A DNA stretch of 64,000 bases, from the NCBI RefSeq assembly GCF_001050515.1, contig NZ_CAHS01000017.1, forward strand, positions 1-64,000, in the 5' to 3' direction. The position numbers and the translations under genes are program-made. Origin of the DNA: Erwinia piriflorinigrans CFBP 5888. Its GTDB lineage: Bacteria; Pseudomonadota; Gammaproteobacteria; Enterobacterales; Enterobacteriaceae. This document shows, one piece after another, positions 18,775 through 30,633 of this stretch (its first letter is position 1; each line of letters begins with the position of its first letter). The notes below the pieces were generated by a model. It had not been told where the DNA came from. It saw nothing but the letters and a program-made list of their open reading frames with translations, and ran no database searches.

Positions 18775-19916
18775 CGACACAGCTCCAGTACCGCCGCCGC
18801 CGCCTGTTCATCGGCATTCCAGCGGATCTGATGATGCAGCTCGGCAAAGGTGGCCAGCAGCGTATCACGGGTTTCGCCTTCAGCCAGCAGCGGCTCCAAC
18901 GCAGCTGCCAGCCGCTGCGGTTGGCAGTCATCCTGCAACAGCTCTGGCACCAGTTCACGGCCGGCCAGCAGGTTGGGCAGTGAAACATAATCCGTTTTCA
19001 CCAGCCGCTTCGCCAGCCAGAAGGTGAAGGGCTTCATGCGGTAGCCTACCACCATCGGGCATTTTGCCAGCATGCACTCCAGTGCGGCGGTGCCGGAGGC
19101 CAACAGAGAGGCATCGCTCGCCTGCATCGCCTGGCGGCCTTTGCCATCCAGTAAATGCATCGGCAAATCCGGTGCCACTTCCGCTTTAATCGCTTCAAAC
19201 TGCGTGCGGCGGCGCGGATTGACCAGCGGAACGACAATTTCCAGCTGCGGATATTTTTTCCGCAGCAGCATCGCCGTTTTCAGGAAATCAGCGCTCAGCA
19301 TCTCAACTTCGGCACTGCGGCTGCCGGGCAGCAGCGCCAGGCACAGGGCCTGTGGTGCAATGCCCAACTCGCGGCGCACGGCCTGCTTGTCTGGCTCAAT
19401 GGGCATCGCATCCGCCATTGTGTGGCCGATAAAGCGACACGGCACGTTGAAACGATCGTAGAACGCTTTTTCAAACGGTAAAAATGCCAGCACCAGGTCG
19501 GTGGCTCGGCCAATTTTAAACACGCGCTTTTGACGCCAGGCCCAAACCGAAGGGCTGACGTAATGAATAGTGCGGATGCCCTGCTGCTTCAGCCGCCCTT
19601 CCAGAGTAATGTTGAAATCCGGCGCATCAATGCCGACAAAGACATCGGGCTTCAGCGCAATAAAGCGGCGGGTGAGATCGCGGCGGATATGCAGTAGGCG
19701 GCGCAGGCGGCCCAGCACTTCAACAATGCCCATGACCGCCAGCTCTTCCATCTCATACCAGGCTTCACACCCTTCGGACTGCATCAGCGGCCCGGCTACG
19801 CCAACAAAGCGGGCGTCAGGATGTTTCTCTTTCAGCGCACGGATAAGACCGGCACCAAGAATATCGCCGGAAGTTTCTCCGGCGACAAGGGCAATCGTTA
19901 AGGGATGCTTTAGCAT
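18771..19916 (-). CDS. lpxB: Lipid-A-disaccharide synthase
   Basis: Family 19 glycosyltransferase that joins UDP-2,3-diacylglucosamine and lipid X to the lipid A disaccharide at the inner face of the inner membrane. It has 381 residues. Recognisable segments are [14 protein letters not shown] at the start, [10 protein letters not shown] near 98, [13 protein letters not shown] and [13 protein letters not shown]. It starts 3 bases after lpxA and overlaps rnhB by 4. Confidence 0.97.
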   Translation of the reverse strand: MLKHPLTIALVAGETSGDILGAGLIRALKEKHPDARFVGVAGPLMQSEGCEAWYEMEELAVMGIVEVLGRLRRLLHIRRDLTRRFIALKPDVFVGIDAPDFNITLEGRLKQQGIRTIHYVSPSVWAWRQKRVFKIGRATDLVLAFLPFEKAFYDRFNVPCRFIGHTMADAMPIEPDKQAVRRELGIAPQALCLALLPGSRSAEVEMLSADFLKTAMLLRKKYPQLEIVVPLVNPRRRTQFEAIKAEVAPDLPMHLLDGKGRQAMQASDASLLASGTAALECMLAKCPMVVGYRMKPFTFWLAKRLVKTDYVSLPNLLAGRELVPELLQDDCQPQRLAAALEPLLAEGETRDTLLATFAELHHQIRWNADEQAAAAVLELCR

Positions 19917-19919
19917 AAG

Positions 19920-20708
19920 TTAACGAATCAAGCCCCTTGTAGAACGGGCAAAGAAATCGTAAAACGGCTGAACTTCCGGATGCGCTTGCGCGATTTCAGC
20001 GATCTCCGGTTTAACTTCATCCAGCGTCTTACCACTGCGGTAAAGCAGTTTGTACGCGGCACGGATAGCGTGCAGCGCCTCTTTGCTGAAACCGCGTCGT
20101 TGCAGGCCGACAAGGTTGATGCCAAAAGGCGTGGCGTGATTGCCCTGAGCTATTACATACGGTGGGACATCCTGGGCAACGCCAGAACAGCCGCCAACCA
20201 TAACATGCGCGCCAATAATACAAAACTGATGCACCGCCGTCATACCGCCAATGATCGCAAAATCATCAACGATAACATGCCCCGCCAGAGTCGCATTGTT
20301 AGCCAGAATGCAGTGGTTACCGACAACACAATCATGGGCAACATGTGCATTCACCATCAGCAGATTGTCATCGCCGACCCGGGTCACCCCGTCCGATTGT
20401 GCCGTGCCACGATGAATGGTGACGCTTTCACGAATACGGTTCCGATCGCCGATTTCAACTCGCGTGGGTTCTCCCGCGTATTTCAGATCCTGATTTGCCT
20501 CACCGATCGTAGCAAACTGGTAAACCGTATTATCTTTACCGATACGGGTATGACCATTCACCACGACATGCGATTTCAGCGTCGTGCCTTCGCCAATCGA
20601 AACGTTCGCGCCAATAACGCAAAACGGACCAATCTGGACGCCAGCACCAATAACAGCACCTTCTTCAACGATCGAGCTTGGGTGGATAACGGCGGTACTA
20701 TCAATCAC
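19920..20708 (-). CDS. lpxA: UDP-N-acetylglucosamine acyltransferase
   Basis: First enzyme of lipid A synthesis: transfers a 3-hydroxyacyl chain from acyl-ACP to UDP-GlcNAc. It has 262 residues built of left-handed beta-helix hexapeptide repeats, with a C-terminal helical domain. The catalytic histidine is within NAHVAHDC near residue 125. The start codon appears to be GTG, 3 bases after the fabZ stop. Order lpxD-fabZ-lpxA-lpxB is the standard enterobacterial arrangement. Confidence 0.97.
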   Translation of the reverse strand: MIDSTAVIHPSSIVEEGAVIGAGVQIGPFCVIGANVSIGEGTTLKSHVVVNGHTRIGKDNTVYQFATIGEANQDLKYAGEPTRVEIGDRNRIRESVTIHRGTAQSDGVTRVGDDNLLMVNAHVAHDCVVGNHCILANNATLAGHVIVDDFAIIGGMTAVHQFCIIGAHVMVGGCSGVAQDVPPYVIAQGNHATPFGINLVGLQRRGFSKEALHAIRAAYKLLYRSGKTLDEVKPEIAEIAQAHPEVQPFYDFFARSTRGLIR

Positions 20709-20711
20709 GAA

Positions 20712-21167
20712 TTAAGCCTCCCGGCTGCGAGCACACATCATCGTCGCTTCGCAGACAATTTTACCGTCAACGGTCGCCACGCCTTTGAAGCGCGTCAACC
20801 CACGGCGGGTTTTTTCGAAGGTGACTTCCATGATCATTTGATCGCCAGGGACGACCGGGCGCTTGAAGCGCGCTTCGTCAATACCGGCGAAATAATACAG
20901 CTCGCCCGGGGCCAGTTTACCGACACTTTTAAAAGCCAGGATCCCGGTGGCCTGGGCCATAGCTTCGAGTATCAGCACGCCTGGGAAAATCGGTTTACCA
21001 GGGAAGTGTCCCTGGAAAAACGGTTCATTCACCGAGACGTTTTTTACCGCACGCAAATACTTGCTTTCTTCAAACTCAAGAACCCGATCGACCAACAAAA
21101 ATGGGTAACGATGCGGTAAAAGTTCAATAATCTCTTCAATCTTCAGAGTATGAGTTTCAGTAGTCAA
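20712..21167 (-). CDS. fabZ: 3-hydroxyacyl-ACP dehydratase FabZ
   Basis: Hot-dog-fold dehydratase of fatty-acid elongation, 151 residues. The catalytic pair lies in [19 protein letters not shown] (His and the later Glu). The start is TTG at 21167, with AGGA 8 bases upstream, and the N-terminus [12 protein letters not shown] aligns with E. coli FabZ, which also begins with TTG. It competes with LpxA/LpxD for 3-hydroxyacyl-ACP, and its place between those genes reflects this. The 155 bases before it toward lpxD show no gene. Confidence 0.97.
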   Translation of the reverse strand: MTTETHTLKIEEIIELLPHRYPFLLVDRVLEFEESKYLRAVKNVSVNEPFFQGHFPGKPIFPGVLILEAMAQATGILAFKSVGKLAPGELYYFAGIDEARFKRPVVPGDQMIMEVTFEKTRRGLTRFKGVATVDGKIVCEATMMCARSREA

Positions 21168-21322
21168 AATACTCTTCCTGTCCTAAAAATCAGATGGCAT
21201 CAATAACACGGCCTGCAACAATCTGTCGATCGTCCGCAGGCCGCGAATCATTTCTGTGCGCCAGGCTTTCCCTGCTTCGTAGATTTTATTTATGAAGCCG
21301 GACAGCGTTGGTGCATGCTCGC

Positions 21323-22345
21323 TTAGTCTTGCATGACTTTGCGCTCGATGTTTTTTAAGCGTTTGCTTATTTCATCAATGTGCAGCACCAGTGCCGCAGT
21401 TTTGCGCCAGGTTTTGTTGGGCTGTAGCGGGATACCGGAGGAGTAAACTCCTGGCTCGGTAATCGGCCGCATCACCATTCCCATCCCGGTAACGGTCACT
21501 TTGTCACAAATTTCCATATGACCGTTTATCACGCTGGCACCGCCAATCATACAATAGCGGCCAATTTTGAGGCTTCCAGCCATGATAACGCCACCTGCCA
21601 CCGCAGTATTGTCGCCAATCACCACGTTGTGTGCAATCTGGCACTGGTTATCTATGATAACACCATTACCGATTTGGGTGTTATCAAGTGCACCGCGATC
21701 GATAGTAGTACAGGCACCAATTTCGACGCGATCGCCAATAATTACCGTACCCAACTGCGGAATTTTCACCCAATTGCCGCGATCGTTGGCATAACCGAAG
21801 CCATCAGCGCCAATCACCGTCCCCGATTGAATCAGGCAATCGCGACCAATTTGTACTTCATGATAGACAGAAACGTTAGCCCAAAGACGGCTACCTGCGC
21901 CGATATGGGTCTTTTTACCAACAAAGCAACCCGGGCCGATAACCACGTTATCGCCGAGCACCACGTCGGATTCAATCACCGCGTTAGCGCCAATCGAGAT
22001 GTTGTTACCCAGGCGGGCAGTGGCATCAATAACCGCACTCGCAGCTATATTTGTCGCTGGCTGCGGCGTGCTGTCCAGCAGCTGCGCCATACGGGCATAG
22101 GTCAGATAAGGGTTTTTAACCACCAGCGCAGCGCCAGGGAAAAATTCCAGATCCGCTTCCGTCAGCACCACGGCTGAAGCCTGACAGGCAGCGAGCTGCT
22201 CGCGGTAGCGGCTGTTCGAAAGAAAAGTTATCTGACCAGGTTGGGCGGATTGCATAGAAGCAATGCCGGAGATGGCGATATCGCCATCTCCGTGCAATTC
22301 TGCATCCAACTGCTGGGCTAAATCAGCCAGTCGAATTGAAGACAT
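21323..22345 (-). CDS. lpxD: UDP-3-O-acylglucosamine N-acyltransferase
   Basis: Third enzyme of lipid A synthesis, adding the N-linked hydroxyacyl chain. It has 340 residues: an N-terminal uridine-binding domain (about 1-100), a left-handed beta-helix of hexapeptide repeats, and a C-terminal helical tail. The catalytic His is in QIAHNVVIG near residue 239. It begins 3 bases after the skp stop, so the two are coupled. Confidence 0.97.
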   Translation of the reverse strand: MSSIRLADLAQQLDAELHGDGDIAISGIASMQSAQPGQITFLSNSRYREQLAACQASAVVLTEADLEFFPGAALVVKNPYLTYARMAQLLDSTPQPATNIAASAVIDATARLGNNISIGANAVIESDVVLGDNVVIGPGCFVGKKTHIGAGSRLWANVSVYHEVQIGRDCLIQSGTVIGADGFGYANDRGNWVKIPQLGTVIIGDRVEIGACTTIDRGALDNTQIGNGVIIDNQCQIAHNVVIGDNTAVAGGVIMAGSLKIGRYCMIGGASVINGHMEICDKVTVTGMGMVMRPITEPGVYSSGIPLQPNKTWRKTAALVLHIDEISKRLKNIERKVMQD

Positions 22346-22348
22346 GAC

Positions 22349-22846
22349 TTATTTAACCTGTTTCAGAACATCAGCAGTGATGTCTTTAGATTTAGCAACG
22401 TAAGCTACCGCATTCTGATCGACAACCACATCGTAGCCTTCACTATCGGCAACTTTCTGCACGGCGTCCTGAATACGGCTCAGGATTTTATTACGCTCTT
22501 CCATCTGGCGACGACGATTATCCTGCTCGAAAGCCTGCGCTTTAGTTGAGAACGCTTCACGCTGAGCCATTACATCTTTTTCCTGACGACTGCGCTCGCT
22601 GGCTTTCATGGTTGAGCCATCACGTTGCAGACGCTGCATTTTTGTTTGCAGATCGCGCTCCATACCCTGAAGCTCAGTTGCACGCCCTTTGAATTCATTT
22701 TCCAGCTGTTTCGCAACGGTCGCACGCGCTGGTAACTGTTGGAAAATGCTGGAAACGTTCACCACTGCAATTTTATCAGCAGCCTGAGCGCCAGCGGAAA
22801 CCGCCAGTGCAAGACTCAGACCTGCGGCACACAACAACTTTTTCAC
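22349..22846 (-). CDS. skp: Periplasmic chaperone Skp
   Basis: Trimeric periplasmic holdase that carries unfolded outer-membrane proteins to the BAM complex. It has 165 residues with a signal peptide ([21 protein letters not shown]) and long Gln/Arg/Lys-rich coiled-coil arms (about 45-120). The start is GTG at 22846 with AAGGAG 7 bases upstream. It lies directly between bamA and lpxD, the standard order. Confidence 0.96.
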   Translation of the reverse strand: MKKLLCAAGLSLALAVSAGAQAADKIAVVNVSSIFQQLPARATVAKQLENEFKGRATELQGMERDLQTKMQRLQRDGSTMKASERSRQEKDVMAQREAFSTKAQAFEQDNRRRQMEERNKILSRIQDAVQKVADSEGYDVVVDQNAVAYVAKSKDITADVLKQVK

Positions 22847-22967
22847 TATAAACTCCTTACCATCAACGTTTGTGTCACGGACACATAGGTTGCGCGTTAT
22901 CGTGGCCTATTAAATGCCACGATATATCGCGCGATACTCTGTTACTCCGCTTCCTTGCAGAACCGAA

Positions 22968-25379
22968 TTACCAAGTTTTACCAATGTTAAACTGGAACTG
23001 TTCGGCTTTATCTCCGTCATACTTTTTGAACGGCTGGGCATACGAGAACACCAGCGGTCCAAGAGGTGACATCCATTGCAGGGCCAAGCCCGCAGACATG
23101 CGGATGTTGCCCGGTCTGCTGTAGTCAGGAATACCTGCACTGCTGGTCTCTGCGGTATTGTCCCAGTTGGTATCCCAGACGGTACCCGCATCGACAAACA
23201 GGGAGGTACGCACTGAATTGGCATACTTCTCACTGAGGAACGGCGTTGGCGTGATCAGCTCGGCACTGGCAACAGCCATCGCGTTACCGCCAACCGCATC
23301 GTCAGAACTACAGATTTTAGTGACGTCGCTGCCAGAACAGTTGGAAGAACCATTGTTGTAGTAGGCTGCTTTCGGACCAATGGTATTGGAGCGGAAGCCG
23401 CGTACGGTACTGGAACCACCGGCGTAGAAGTTCTCATAGAACGGCAGCTCTTTACCGCTCAAACCACCGCCATAACCAACGCGACCACGACCTAACAGTA
23501 CCCAAGAATGATCCTGATCCAGCGGCACATACTGCTGCGTATCCAGCGTCGCTTTGTAGAACGCATTATCCGAGCCAGGTATCGTGACCTTACCATTCAG
23601 GTTAGTACGGTTACCCGCCGTAGGGAAGAAACCACGGTCCAGCGTGTTATACGTCCAGCCATAGTTAAAGGTGAAGTCGTCCGTCGAGAAGTCTTCATCC
23701 GTGGAAAGTGACGGATTCTTCCCGACAGAACGCAGATAACGCCACATCGCCACCTGCGGCTGCATGTTTGACAGGCTGTTATGTACATAGCCTAATCCCA
23801 CACGCAAGGTGTTATTTTCGTTGACCGGGAAGCCCAGGGTGCCGTCGAGACCATAACTCTTGTTGGTATAGTCTGACAGGTCGGCATCATCGGCCTTAAA
23901 GTCGTTATAGAACAGACGTCCACCGAGACTGACGCCATCAACCGTGAAGTAAGGGTCGGTCAGTGAGAATTCCGCATAGGTCTGGTAATCGTTTTTCGTA
24001 CCGCTAATGCCAACGGTATTACCGGTACCAAGCCAGTTCTCTTGGGTAATTCCCGCCTGGAAGCTGACGCCGCTCTCCGTACCGTAACCGACGCCGAAGT
24101 TCAGCGTACCGGTGTTACGTTCTTTGACTTTATACACCACGTCAACCTGGTCGGGTGAACCAGGCACACGCAGGGTATCGGTATCTACCGTTTCAAAGTA
24201 ACCCAGACGGTTCAGACGATCTTTGCCCTGCTCAACCAGGTCGCTACCTAACCAGGCACCTTCCATCTGACGCATTTCGCGGCGCAACACGGCGTCTTTC
24301 GAGGTATCGTTCCCCTCAAAGCGGACTTTACGCACATAGTAGCGGTTACCTGCATCCACGTTGATATGCAGCTTAACGGTTTTGTTGGCATCATCAATTT
24401 CAGTCTGAGTCTGCACGCGCGGATAGGCATAGCCGTAACGGCCCAGCAGTTTCTTGATGTCGTCTTCCGTACGGGTGACTTTCGCTCCGTTATACAACTC
24501 ACCGGGCTTCACTTTGCTCAGCCCTTCAATTTCAGCGGAGTGTCCGGCCAGGTTGCCGCTTACCGCAACGCCTGAAAGCTTATACTGCTCGCCTTCAGTA
24601 ATGTTAACGGTGATGTAAATGCCTTTTTTATCCGGCGTCAGGCTAACCTGAGTCGAATCAATATTGAAACGAGCATAGCCGCGATCCAGATAGAAGCTGC
24701 GCAAGGTTTCAAGGTCACCGGCCAGTTTCTGCTTCTGATATTTACGATCGCCAACCAGGTTCCACCACGGCACTTCATCACGTAGCTGGAAGCGAGAGAT
24801 CAGTTCGTCCGAGCTGAAAGCCTTGTTGCCCACCACGTTAATCTGTTGGATTTTGGCAGAAACACCTTCGGTAAACACCAGCTTCAGGTCAACACGGTTA
24901 CGAGGCAATGGCGTGACGACCGCTTTCACGCTGGCGCTGTATTTGCCGACGCTATAGTAGAAGTCTTCCAGCCCCTTCTCGATTGTGCTGACGGTGGTGC
25001 GATCCAGGGCTTCACCTACGCGCACGCCAGAGGCTTCAAGGTTCTGCTTCAGCATATCCTCTTTCACCGCTTTATTGCCGGAAAAAGTGATGCTGGCAAT
25101 GGTTGGGCGCTCTTTGACCTGAACAATCAGCGTGTTGCCATCTCGCAATACCTGAACGTCTTCAAAATTCCCGGTCGCAAACAGTGCACGGATCGTGTTA
25201 CTGAGATCTTCATCGGAGACGGTATCTCCAACACGGACGGGCATACTGAGCAATGCCGCACCGACGGCGACTCGCTGCAGGCCATCGAAATGAATGTCCT
25301 TCACTACGAATCCATCTGCACCGTATACGGTAGCGCTGCTAAGCAGCAGCGACGCTATGAGCAACTTTTTCATCGCCAT
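22968..25379 (-). CDS. bamA: Outer-membrane protein assembly factor BamA
   Basis: Essential Omp85 protein that inserts beta-barrels into the outer membrane. It has 803 residues: signal peptide ending TVYG, five POTRA domains (about 21-420) and a 16-strand barrel. The L6 motif VRGF is in [12 protein letters not shown], and the C-terminus ends in aromatic FNIGKTW. An extracellular loop ([17 protein letters not shown]) is shorter than in E. coli but keeps two cysteines. It follows rseP in the leftward block, 55 bases after its stop. Confidence 0.98.
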   Translation of the reverse strand: MAMKKLLIASLLLSSATVYGADGFVVKDIHFDGLQRVAVGAALLSMPVRVGDTVSDEDLSNTIRALFATGNFEDVQVLRDGNTLIVQVKERPTIASITFSGNKAVKEDMLKQNLEASGVRVGEALDRTTVSTIEKGLEDFYYSVGKYSASVKAVVTPLPRNRVDLKLVFTEGVSAKIQQINVVGNKAFSSDELISRFQLRDEVPWWNLVGDRKYQKQKLAGDLETLRSFYLDRGYARFNIDSTQVSLTPDKKGIYITVNITEGEQYKLSGVAVSGNLAGHSAEIEGLSKVKPGELYNGAKVTRTEDDIKKLLGRYGYAYPRVQTQTEIDDANKTVKLHINVDAGNRYYVRKVRFEGNDTSKDAVLRREMRQMEGAWLGSDLVEQGKDRLNRLGYFETVDTDTLRVPGSPDQVDVVYKVKERNTGTLNFGVGYGTESGVSFQAGITQENWLGTGNTVGISGTKNDYQTYAEFSLTDPYFTVDGVSLGGRLFYNDFKADDADLSDYTNKSYGLDGTLGFPVNENNTLRVGLGYVHNSLSNMQPQVAMWRYLRSVGKNPSLSTDEDFSTDDFTFNYGWTYNTLDRGFFPTAGNRTNLNGKVTIPGSDNAFYKATLDTQQYVPLDQDHSWVLLGRGRVGYGGGLSGKELPFYENFYAGGSSTVRGFRSNTIGPKAAYYNNGSSNCSGSDVTKICSSDDAVGGNAMAVASAELITPTPFLSEKYANSVRTSLFVDAGTVWDTNWDNTAETSSAGIPDYSRPGNIRMSAGLALQWMSPLGPLVFSYAQPFKKYDGDKAEQFQFNIGKTW

Positions 25380-25434
25380 CGTTGTTATGCATTCTTCCTA
25401 GCTGGTTCTCATGAATCCATTGCCTGTTGGCAAA

Positions 25435-26784
25435 TCAAAAACGTGAGAAATCATTGAATAGCGCAAGCCCCATTAACAGCACCAGCACAATTGAGCCGAT
25501 GCGATAACTGAAGTCCTGAACTCGCTCGGACAACGGCTTTCCTTTGATTTTTTCAATCAGCAAGAAAAGCAGATGCCCACCATCTAACACCGGCAGTGGG
25601 AACAGATTGATAATACCGAGGTTCACGCTAATCAGAGCGAGAAACATCAGATAGTAAATCAAACCATATTCCGCTGACATCCCAGCACCCTGCGCGATCG
25701 AAATCGGCCCGCTAAGATTGTTCAGCTTCACATCGCCGACAATCAGTTTGCCCAACATATTCACCGTCAGCTTCATCAGTTGCCAGGTTTTCGCGCTGGC
25801 TTCACCGATTGCGGCAAACGGTCCATACTGGCGCACCGTTTTGTATTCATCAGGCAGTGGGATAATACGTGGTATCACCCCGGCAAACCCTTCAGCCTTG
25901 TTACGAGGATTGGCTTCTGGCGTCAGCGTCAACTGCACCATACTGCCTGCACGCTCCACCTCGATAGCAATCTTTTTTTCCGGATTATCGCGCACCGTAG
26001 TGACAAAACTCTGCCACTGGTTCAAAGGCTGACCACCGACTTTAACGATCCTATCGCCAGCTTGCAAACCCGCCCGACTTGCGGCGGAGTTCTTTTGTAC
26101 CTCAGCCAACACCGATTCGATGCGCGGCCCACGGGGCTGAATGCCCAAGGATGTCACCGGATCCTGCTTATCTGGCTCAAACTGCCAGTGGCGCAGATTT
26201 AGGGTCTTTTCACTGGTCTGCTCGGTGCCAAAAGGTGCAAGAGAAATACGGGTATCATCATCCCCGATTCTTGCCACCAGCGCCATGCGCACAGCATCCC
26301 AGTCAGGCGTTTCGATACCGTCAACGGCTTTAAGTTCCATACCGGGGGCAATTTGTGCCTCTGCTGCGGGCGAACCGCTTATTATTTCACCAGTGACAGG
26401 ACGAACGCCGGGCACGCCGATGATAAACACCAGCCAGTAAGCGAAGATAGCAAAGAGGAAATTAGCCGCCGGGCCGGCGCTCACGATAGCCGCACGTTGC
26501 AGCACGGTTTTGTTATTGAATGCCTGATGGCGGACTTCAGGTGGCACGCTGGCAACGCGCTCATCCAGCATCTTGACGTAGCCGCCTAGCGGGATCAGGG
26601 CGATAACGTATTCGGTACCCTGCTTGTCAAAGCGCCGCCAAAGTGCTTTACCAAAGCCAATTGAGAAGCGCTCGACCTTGACACCGCAGCGCCGAGCCAC
26701 CCAGAAATGGCCGAACTCATGCACGGTAATTAAAATTCCCAGTGCAACGATAAAAGCAGCAAAACTCCAGAGTACACTCAGCAT
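25435..26784 (-). CDS. rseP: Site-2 protease RseP
   Basis: Inner-membrane zinc metalloprotease that cleaves RseA after DegS, releasing sigma-E; it also clears signal-peptide remnants. It has 449 residues. The zinc motif HEFGH is near residue 22 in the first membrane segment, two periplasmic PDZ domains follow, and the third zinc ligand is in LPVLDGGHL near 400. The target regulon gene degP lies in the same window with a good sigma-E promoter. Confidence 0.97.
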   Translation of the reverse strand: MLSVLWSFAAFIVALGILITVHEFGHFWVARRCGVKVERFSIGFGKALWRRFDKQGTEYVIALIPLGGYVKMLDERVASVPPEVRHQAFNNKTVLQRAAIVSAGPAANFLFAIFAYWLVFIIGVPGVRPVTGEIISGSPAAEAQIAPGMELKAVDGIETPDWDAVRMALVARIGDDDTRISLAPFGTEQTSEKTLNLRHWQFEPDKQDPVTSLGIQPRGPRIESVLAEVQKNSAASRAGLQAGDRIVKVGGQPLNQWQSFVTTVRDNPEKKIAIEVERAGSMVQLTLTPEANPRNKAEGFAGVIPRIIPLPDEYKTVRQYGPFAAIGEASAKTWQLMKLTVNMLGKLIVGDVKLNNLSGPISIAQGAGMSAEYGLIYYLMFLALISVNLGIINLFPLPVLDGGHLLFLLIEKIKGKPLSERVQDFSYRIGSIVLVLLMGLALFNDFSRF

Positions 26785-26793
26785 TGTGTTTCC

Positions 26794-27651
26794 CTACAAT
26801 GTTCCAAAGACCAGCAATAACAGACAGGCAAATACCGGTACTGCCGCAGTCAAACTGTCAATGCGGTCAAGAATACCGCCGTGCCCGGGGATCAGGTTAC
26901 CGCTGTCCTTAATACCCGCCTCGCGTTTGAACATACTTTCCGTTAAATCACCCAGAACGGACGCCAGTGCGGCAGCAATCGAACAAATCAGCAGGGTGGT
27001 GAGCGGGACATGCAGTGGCGCAAATTCGCTGAACAGCCAGCAAATTAGTGCTGAAGTCAGTAGCCCTCCGGCGAAACCTTCCCAGGTTTTTCCCGGGGAG
27101 ACTTTGGGAGCCAGCTTATGTTTTCCAAACAGTTTGCCAAACATATAGGCCCCGGAATCCGCTCCCCAGACCAGAAACATCAGGTAGAGCAGCCACCAGG
27201 CGCCAGCAAAATGGTCTGACTCATAGTGATACTGTCGCAGCGTGAGCATGCCCCAAAAGAACGGCACAATGGTTAATAAACCAAAAATCACGCGTAATGG
27301 ACGCGAATTGCGCCAAAATGAGGCCGAAGAGGGATAGAACAACACCAGAAGCAGCGCAACCATCCACCAGCCAAGGGCCACCCACAGTGAGTCGCTTATC
27401 TGTGGAAGATGTACCGAATGCTGGTAGGCCGGCAGTGTGAAAAGCATAAATGCCAATAGCAGACCACAGAGAAGCGCCAGCCAAACGCGCTGCGAACGGG
27501 CAGCAAAACCTGCCAGCTGCCCCCATTCCCATGCGGCCAGCATGCTGATGACTAAAATAGTGATGGCAAACCCTAACGGCGGCAGCAAAAACAGCGCTGC
27601 AATGACGATGGGAATCAAAATAAACGCGGTAATCAGGCGTGACTTTAACAA
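26794..27651 (-). CDS. cdsA: Phosphatidate cytidylyltransferase
   Basis: Integral membrane enzyme making CDP-diacylglycerol from phosphatidate and CTP, the precursor of all major phospholipids. It has 285 residues with about eight hydrophobic segments. The CDP-DAG synthase signature is visible toward the C-terminus (KREAGIKDSGNLIPGHGGIL). It lies between ispU and rseP. Confidence 0.96.
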   Translation of the reverse strand: MLKSRLITAFILIPIVIAALFLLPPLGFAITILVISMLAAWEWGQLAGFAARSQRVWLALLCGLLLAFMLFTLPAYQHSVHLPQISDSLWVALGWWMVALLLVLFYPSSASFWRNSRPLRVIFGLLTIVPFFWGMLTLRQYHYESDHFAGAWWLLYLMFLVWGADSGAYMFGKLFGKHKLAPKVSPGKTWEGFAGGLLTSALICWLFSEFAPLHVPLTTLLICSIAAALASVLGDLTESMFKREAGIKDSGNLIPGHGGILDRIDSLTAAVPVFACLLLLVFGTL

Positions 27652-27669
27652 ATATTACCCCCAGAGCGC

Positions 27670-28422
27670 TTATGCGCTACCGGGTGTTGCACCGCCAAAG
27701 CGACGCTCTCGTTGTGCAAACGCATTCAGTGCACCTTCAAAAACTTGTTCATCAAAATCAGGCCAAAGAGTATCGGTGAACCAGAACTCTGCATAGGCCA
27801 CTTGCCACAGCAGGAAGTTACTGATGCGATGCTCTCCCCCGGTCCTTATTACGAGATCTACAGGTGCCATATCATTCAGGCAGAGGTGCGTCCCCAGGGT
27901 CTCTTCTTCGATTTGTTCCGGACGAAGAAGCCCTCCCTGCACCTGCTCTGCAATTTTTCTAACCCCGTGGATAATATCCCAACGTCCGCCATAATTCGCA
28001 GCAATGTTGAGCGTCAGTCCATTATTTTGTTGCGTCAGCTCTTCAGCACGGCGAATGCGCTCTTGTAGCCGGTTATTGAATCGACTGATATCGCCGATAA
28101 TTTTCAGCCGGACATTATGCTTATGCAAACTCTTCACTTCGCTGTCGAGTGCCCAGACAAACAGCTCCATCAGCGCCAACACTTCCTGCTGTGGACGATT
28201 CCAATTTTCACTGCTGAAGGCATAAAGCGTGAGCGCATCCAGCTTGCGGCTGACCGCGAAACTGACGGCACGGCGAACCGATTTCACTCCCGCTTTATGA
28301 CCAGAAATGCGCAGCTTGCCCTGGTTTTTTGCCCAGCGGCCGTTGCCATCCATAATGATGGCCACATGGCGGGGGCCTGTCCCCTGCGGGTCATCGGTTT
28401 GTAATTGATTTTCGGACGACAT
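27670..28422 (-). CDS. ispU: Undecaprenyl diphosphate synthase
   Basis: Cis-prenyltransferase (UppS) making the C55 lipid carrier for peptidoglycan and O-antigen. It has 250 residues. The N-terminal catalytic motif IIMDGNGRWA holds the Mg-binding Asp, and the C-terminal DLVIRTGGEHRISNFLLWQ is the family signature. It precedes cdsA by 18 bases. The 168 bases between it and dxr show no gene. Confidence 0.97.
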   Translation of the reverse strand: MSSENQLQTDDPQGTGPRHVAIIMDGNGRWAKNQGKLRISGHKAGVKSVRRAVSFAVSRKLDALTLYAFSSENWNRPQQEVLALMELFVWALDSEVKSLHKHNVRLKIIGDISRFNNRLQERIRRAEELTQQNNGLTLNIAANYGGRWDIIHGVRKIAEQVQGGLLRPEQIEEETLGTHLCLNDMAPVDLVIRTGGEHRISNFLLWQVAYAEFWFTDTLWPDFDEQVFEGALNAFAQRERRFGGATPGSA

Positions 28423-28590
28423 AACGCGTAATAATTCCTTGGTTCAGAATTCAACAGCTTCTGAAATATATCACCCGCCCGGCGCAAAAAGGCCGTCATT
28501 GCGCGGGTTGACTCCGCCTAACCACGCCATTACCCGTACGGTGGGGCAAGACTATACCACCTCCGTTCAGCGCTCACAAATGGCGGCGTG

Positions 28591-29805
28591 TTAATTCACG
28601 CTGACACGAGCGGCCGCAAAGCGCGGCAGTAAGGATTGCGCCGCTGCCCGAGCTTCGCAGTCAATGGCAATCACCGCATCGACGCTCTGCGGCTCCTGGC
28701 AGGACAAGCTCTCAAGCACCGCAATATTTAACGCGGCGATGTCAGTAAAGCGGATTTTTGACGCCAGAAACGCGGCTACCGCAATTTCATTCGCCGCATT
28801 CAACGTGGTTGTGGCGGCTTGTCCTGCTTTACTGGCATCAATCGCCAACTTGAGGCAAGGATAACGTGCGTAGTCAGGTTCAGCGAAGGTCATCGCCGAC
28901 ATACGTGTAAAATCAAGTGGTTGTGCACCTGAATTCACTCGTTCTGGCCAAGCCATAGCATGAGCAATTGGCGTACGCATATCCGGCGAACCAAGCTGGG
29001 CAATCACACTGCCATCACGGTAGCGAACCATTGAATGGATCACAGACTGCGGATGCAGAATCACTTCCATCTGCGCATCGGTGGCATTAAACAACCAGCG
29101 GGCTTCGATATATTCCAGGCCTTTATTCATCATGGTGGCCGAATCGACAGAAATTTTACGTCCCATCGACCAATTCGGATGCGCACACGCCTGGTCTGGC
29201 GTCATATGAGGCAATTCCACCAACGGCGTGTCACGAAAAGGGCCACCAGATCCGGTGAGAATAATGCTTTCAATGCCATTTTTCTCCAGAGAAGCGTACC
29301 CTAACTGCTGCTGGAGGGAAGCAGGCAAACTCTGAAAAATCGCGTTATGTTCGCTGTCTATTGGTAACAACTGGGCTTTAGAAGCGCTTACCGCCTCGAG
29401 AAAAAGACGGCCGCAGGTAACCAGTGATTCTTTATTCGCCAGCAGCACCTGCTTTCCAGCGCGAATAGCCGCCAGGGTAGGCAATAATCCCGCCGCGCCG
29501 ACGATTGCCGCCATCACCTGGTCGACGTCATCCAGTGCCGCCAGATCGCAGGCTGCCTGCTCACCGCTCAGCACCTCGGTGGCAACATTGAGCTCTTTAA
29601 GACGTAGCCGCAGTTCCTCCGCAGCGCGCTTATCCGACATCGCGGCATATGCCGGACGGAACTCCAGGCATTGCCCGGTCATCAGTTCAACGTTGCGCCC
29701 GGCAACCAATGCCTTGACGGCAAAGCGCTGCGGGTTGGCGCGTATCACGGCCAGCGTGCTGGTGCCGATAGATCCCGTCGAACCGAGGATGGTCAGTTGC
29801 TTCAT
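28591..29805 (-). CDS. dxr: 1-deoxy-D-xylulose 5-phosphate reductoisomerase
   Basis: NADPH-dependent second enzyme of the MEP isoprenoid pathway (IspC), feeding IspU downstream. The nucleotide-binding motif GSTGSIG is at residues 7-13. The metal and substrate regions [16 protein letters not shown] and [21 protein letters not shown]-type sequence are present mid-protein. I start at the ATG at 29805 ([11 protein letters not shown]), giving 404 residues. Ten more upstream residues are possible but do not match the family start. The ribosome binding site is weak. Confidence 0.95.
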   Translation of the reverse strand: MKQLTILGSTGSIGTSTLAVIRANPQRFAVKALVAGRNVELMTGQCLEFRPAYAAMSDKRAAEELRLRLKELNVATEVLSGEQAACDLAALDDVDQVMAAIVGAAGLLPTLAAIRAGKQVLLANKESLVTCGRLFLEAVSASKAQLLPIDSEHNAIFQSLPASLQQQLGYASLEKNGIESIILTGSGGPFRDTPLVELPHMTPDQACAHPNWSMGRKISVDSATMMNKGLEYIEARWLFNATDAQMEVILHPQSVIHSMVRYRDGSVIAQLGSPDMRTPIAHAMAWPERVNSGAQPLDFTRMSAMTFAEPDYARYPCLKLAIDASKAGQAATTTLNAANEIAVAAFLASKIRFTDIAALNIAVLESLSCQEPQSVDAVIAIDCEARAAAQSLLPRFAAARVSVN

Positions 29806-29885
29806 GCGTTTGCTCAGTATGATGACCCGGCACAACCACCGCTCATCAAGCGTGACGGGTAGCTGCCGGGCAAGTTAACAAATGC

Positions 29886-29936
29886 AAAACGCCGCCAGAC
29901 TGCCCTTCATCTGAACGGTAGTCTGTACGGCGTTTA
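29886..29936 (-). terminator. Terminator after frr
   Basis: AAACGCCG (29887-29894) pairs with CGGCGTTT (29928-29935), with an inner AGACT/AGTCT pair (29897-29901 and 29920-29924) around a bulge. Read leftward the stem ends GGCGTTTTGC. It begins 18 bases after the frr stop and separates it from dxr. Confidence 0.65.
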
Positions 29937-29953
29937 AGCGGAGAGTGACGAAC

Positions 29954-30511
29954 TCAGAAGTCCATCAGCTCCGTTTCTTTATCTGCCAGGGAGGCATCCA
30001 CTTTTTTAATAAAGGTATCGGTCATTTTCTGCACATCTTCCTGTGCGCGACGGTCGTCGTCTTCACCGATCTCTTTATCTTTCAGCAGTGCTTTCAGCTT
30101 ATCGTTAGCATCACGGCGTACGTTACGCACGGAAACACGACCCTGCTCAGCTTCGCCGCGCACCACTTTAATCAGATCTTTACGACGTTCTTCGGTCAAC
30201 GCTGGCAGCGGGACACGAATATCGCTACCTGCTGAACTTGGGTTCAGTCCGAGGTCAGATGTCATAATCGCTTTCTCAACGGCAGCACCGATTGAGCGAT
30301 CGAAAACGTTGATTTTCAGCGTGCGCGAGTCTTCTACGGTGACGCTGGCCAGCTGGCGCAGTGGCGTAGGAGAACCGTAGTAATCAACCATGATACCGTC
30401 GAGAATACTCGGCGAGGCACGGCCAGTACGAATCTTGCTGATGTGGTTTTTGAATGCTTCTACGCATTTTTCCATGCGCGTTTCTGCATCTTTTTTGATG
30501 TCGTTAATCAC
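29954..30511 (-). CDS. frr: Ribosome recycling factor
   Basis: With EF-G, splits post-termination ribosomes. It has 185 residues from a GTG start at 30511, with AAGGG 7 bases upstream, exactly the E. coli length and starting [13 protein letters not shown]. The longer frame from 30541 adds 10 unrelated residues. The hinge-containing segments [15 protein letters not shown] and [19 protein letters not shown] are intact. It follows pyrH by 122 bases. Confidence 0.97.
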   Translation of the reverse strand: MINDIKKDAETRMEKCVEAFKNHISKIRTGRASPSILDGIMVDYYGSPTPLRQLASVTVEDSRTLKINVFDRSIGAAVEKAIMTSDLGLNPSSAGSDIRVPLPALTEERRKDLIKVVRGEAEQGRVSVRNVRRDANDKLKALLKDKEIGEDDDRRAQEDVQKMTDTFIKKVDASLADKETELMDF

Positions 30512-30633
30512 GTTAAAACCCTTGGATTCTGTTTGATCCACCAGCCTCTGCCGGGCAGAAGCCGTTCAAATGCCCATTACTCTTAGATAATTCTGACAGG
30601 CAGAATATACCTTATTCTAACCGCAGACTGATA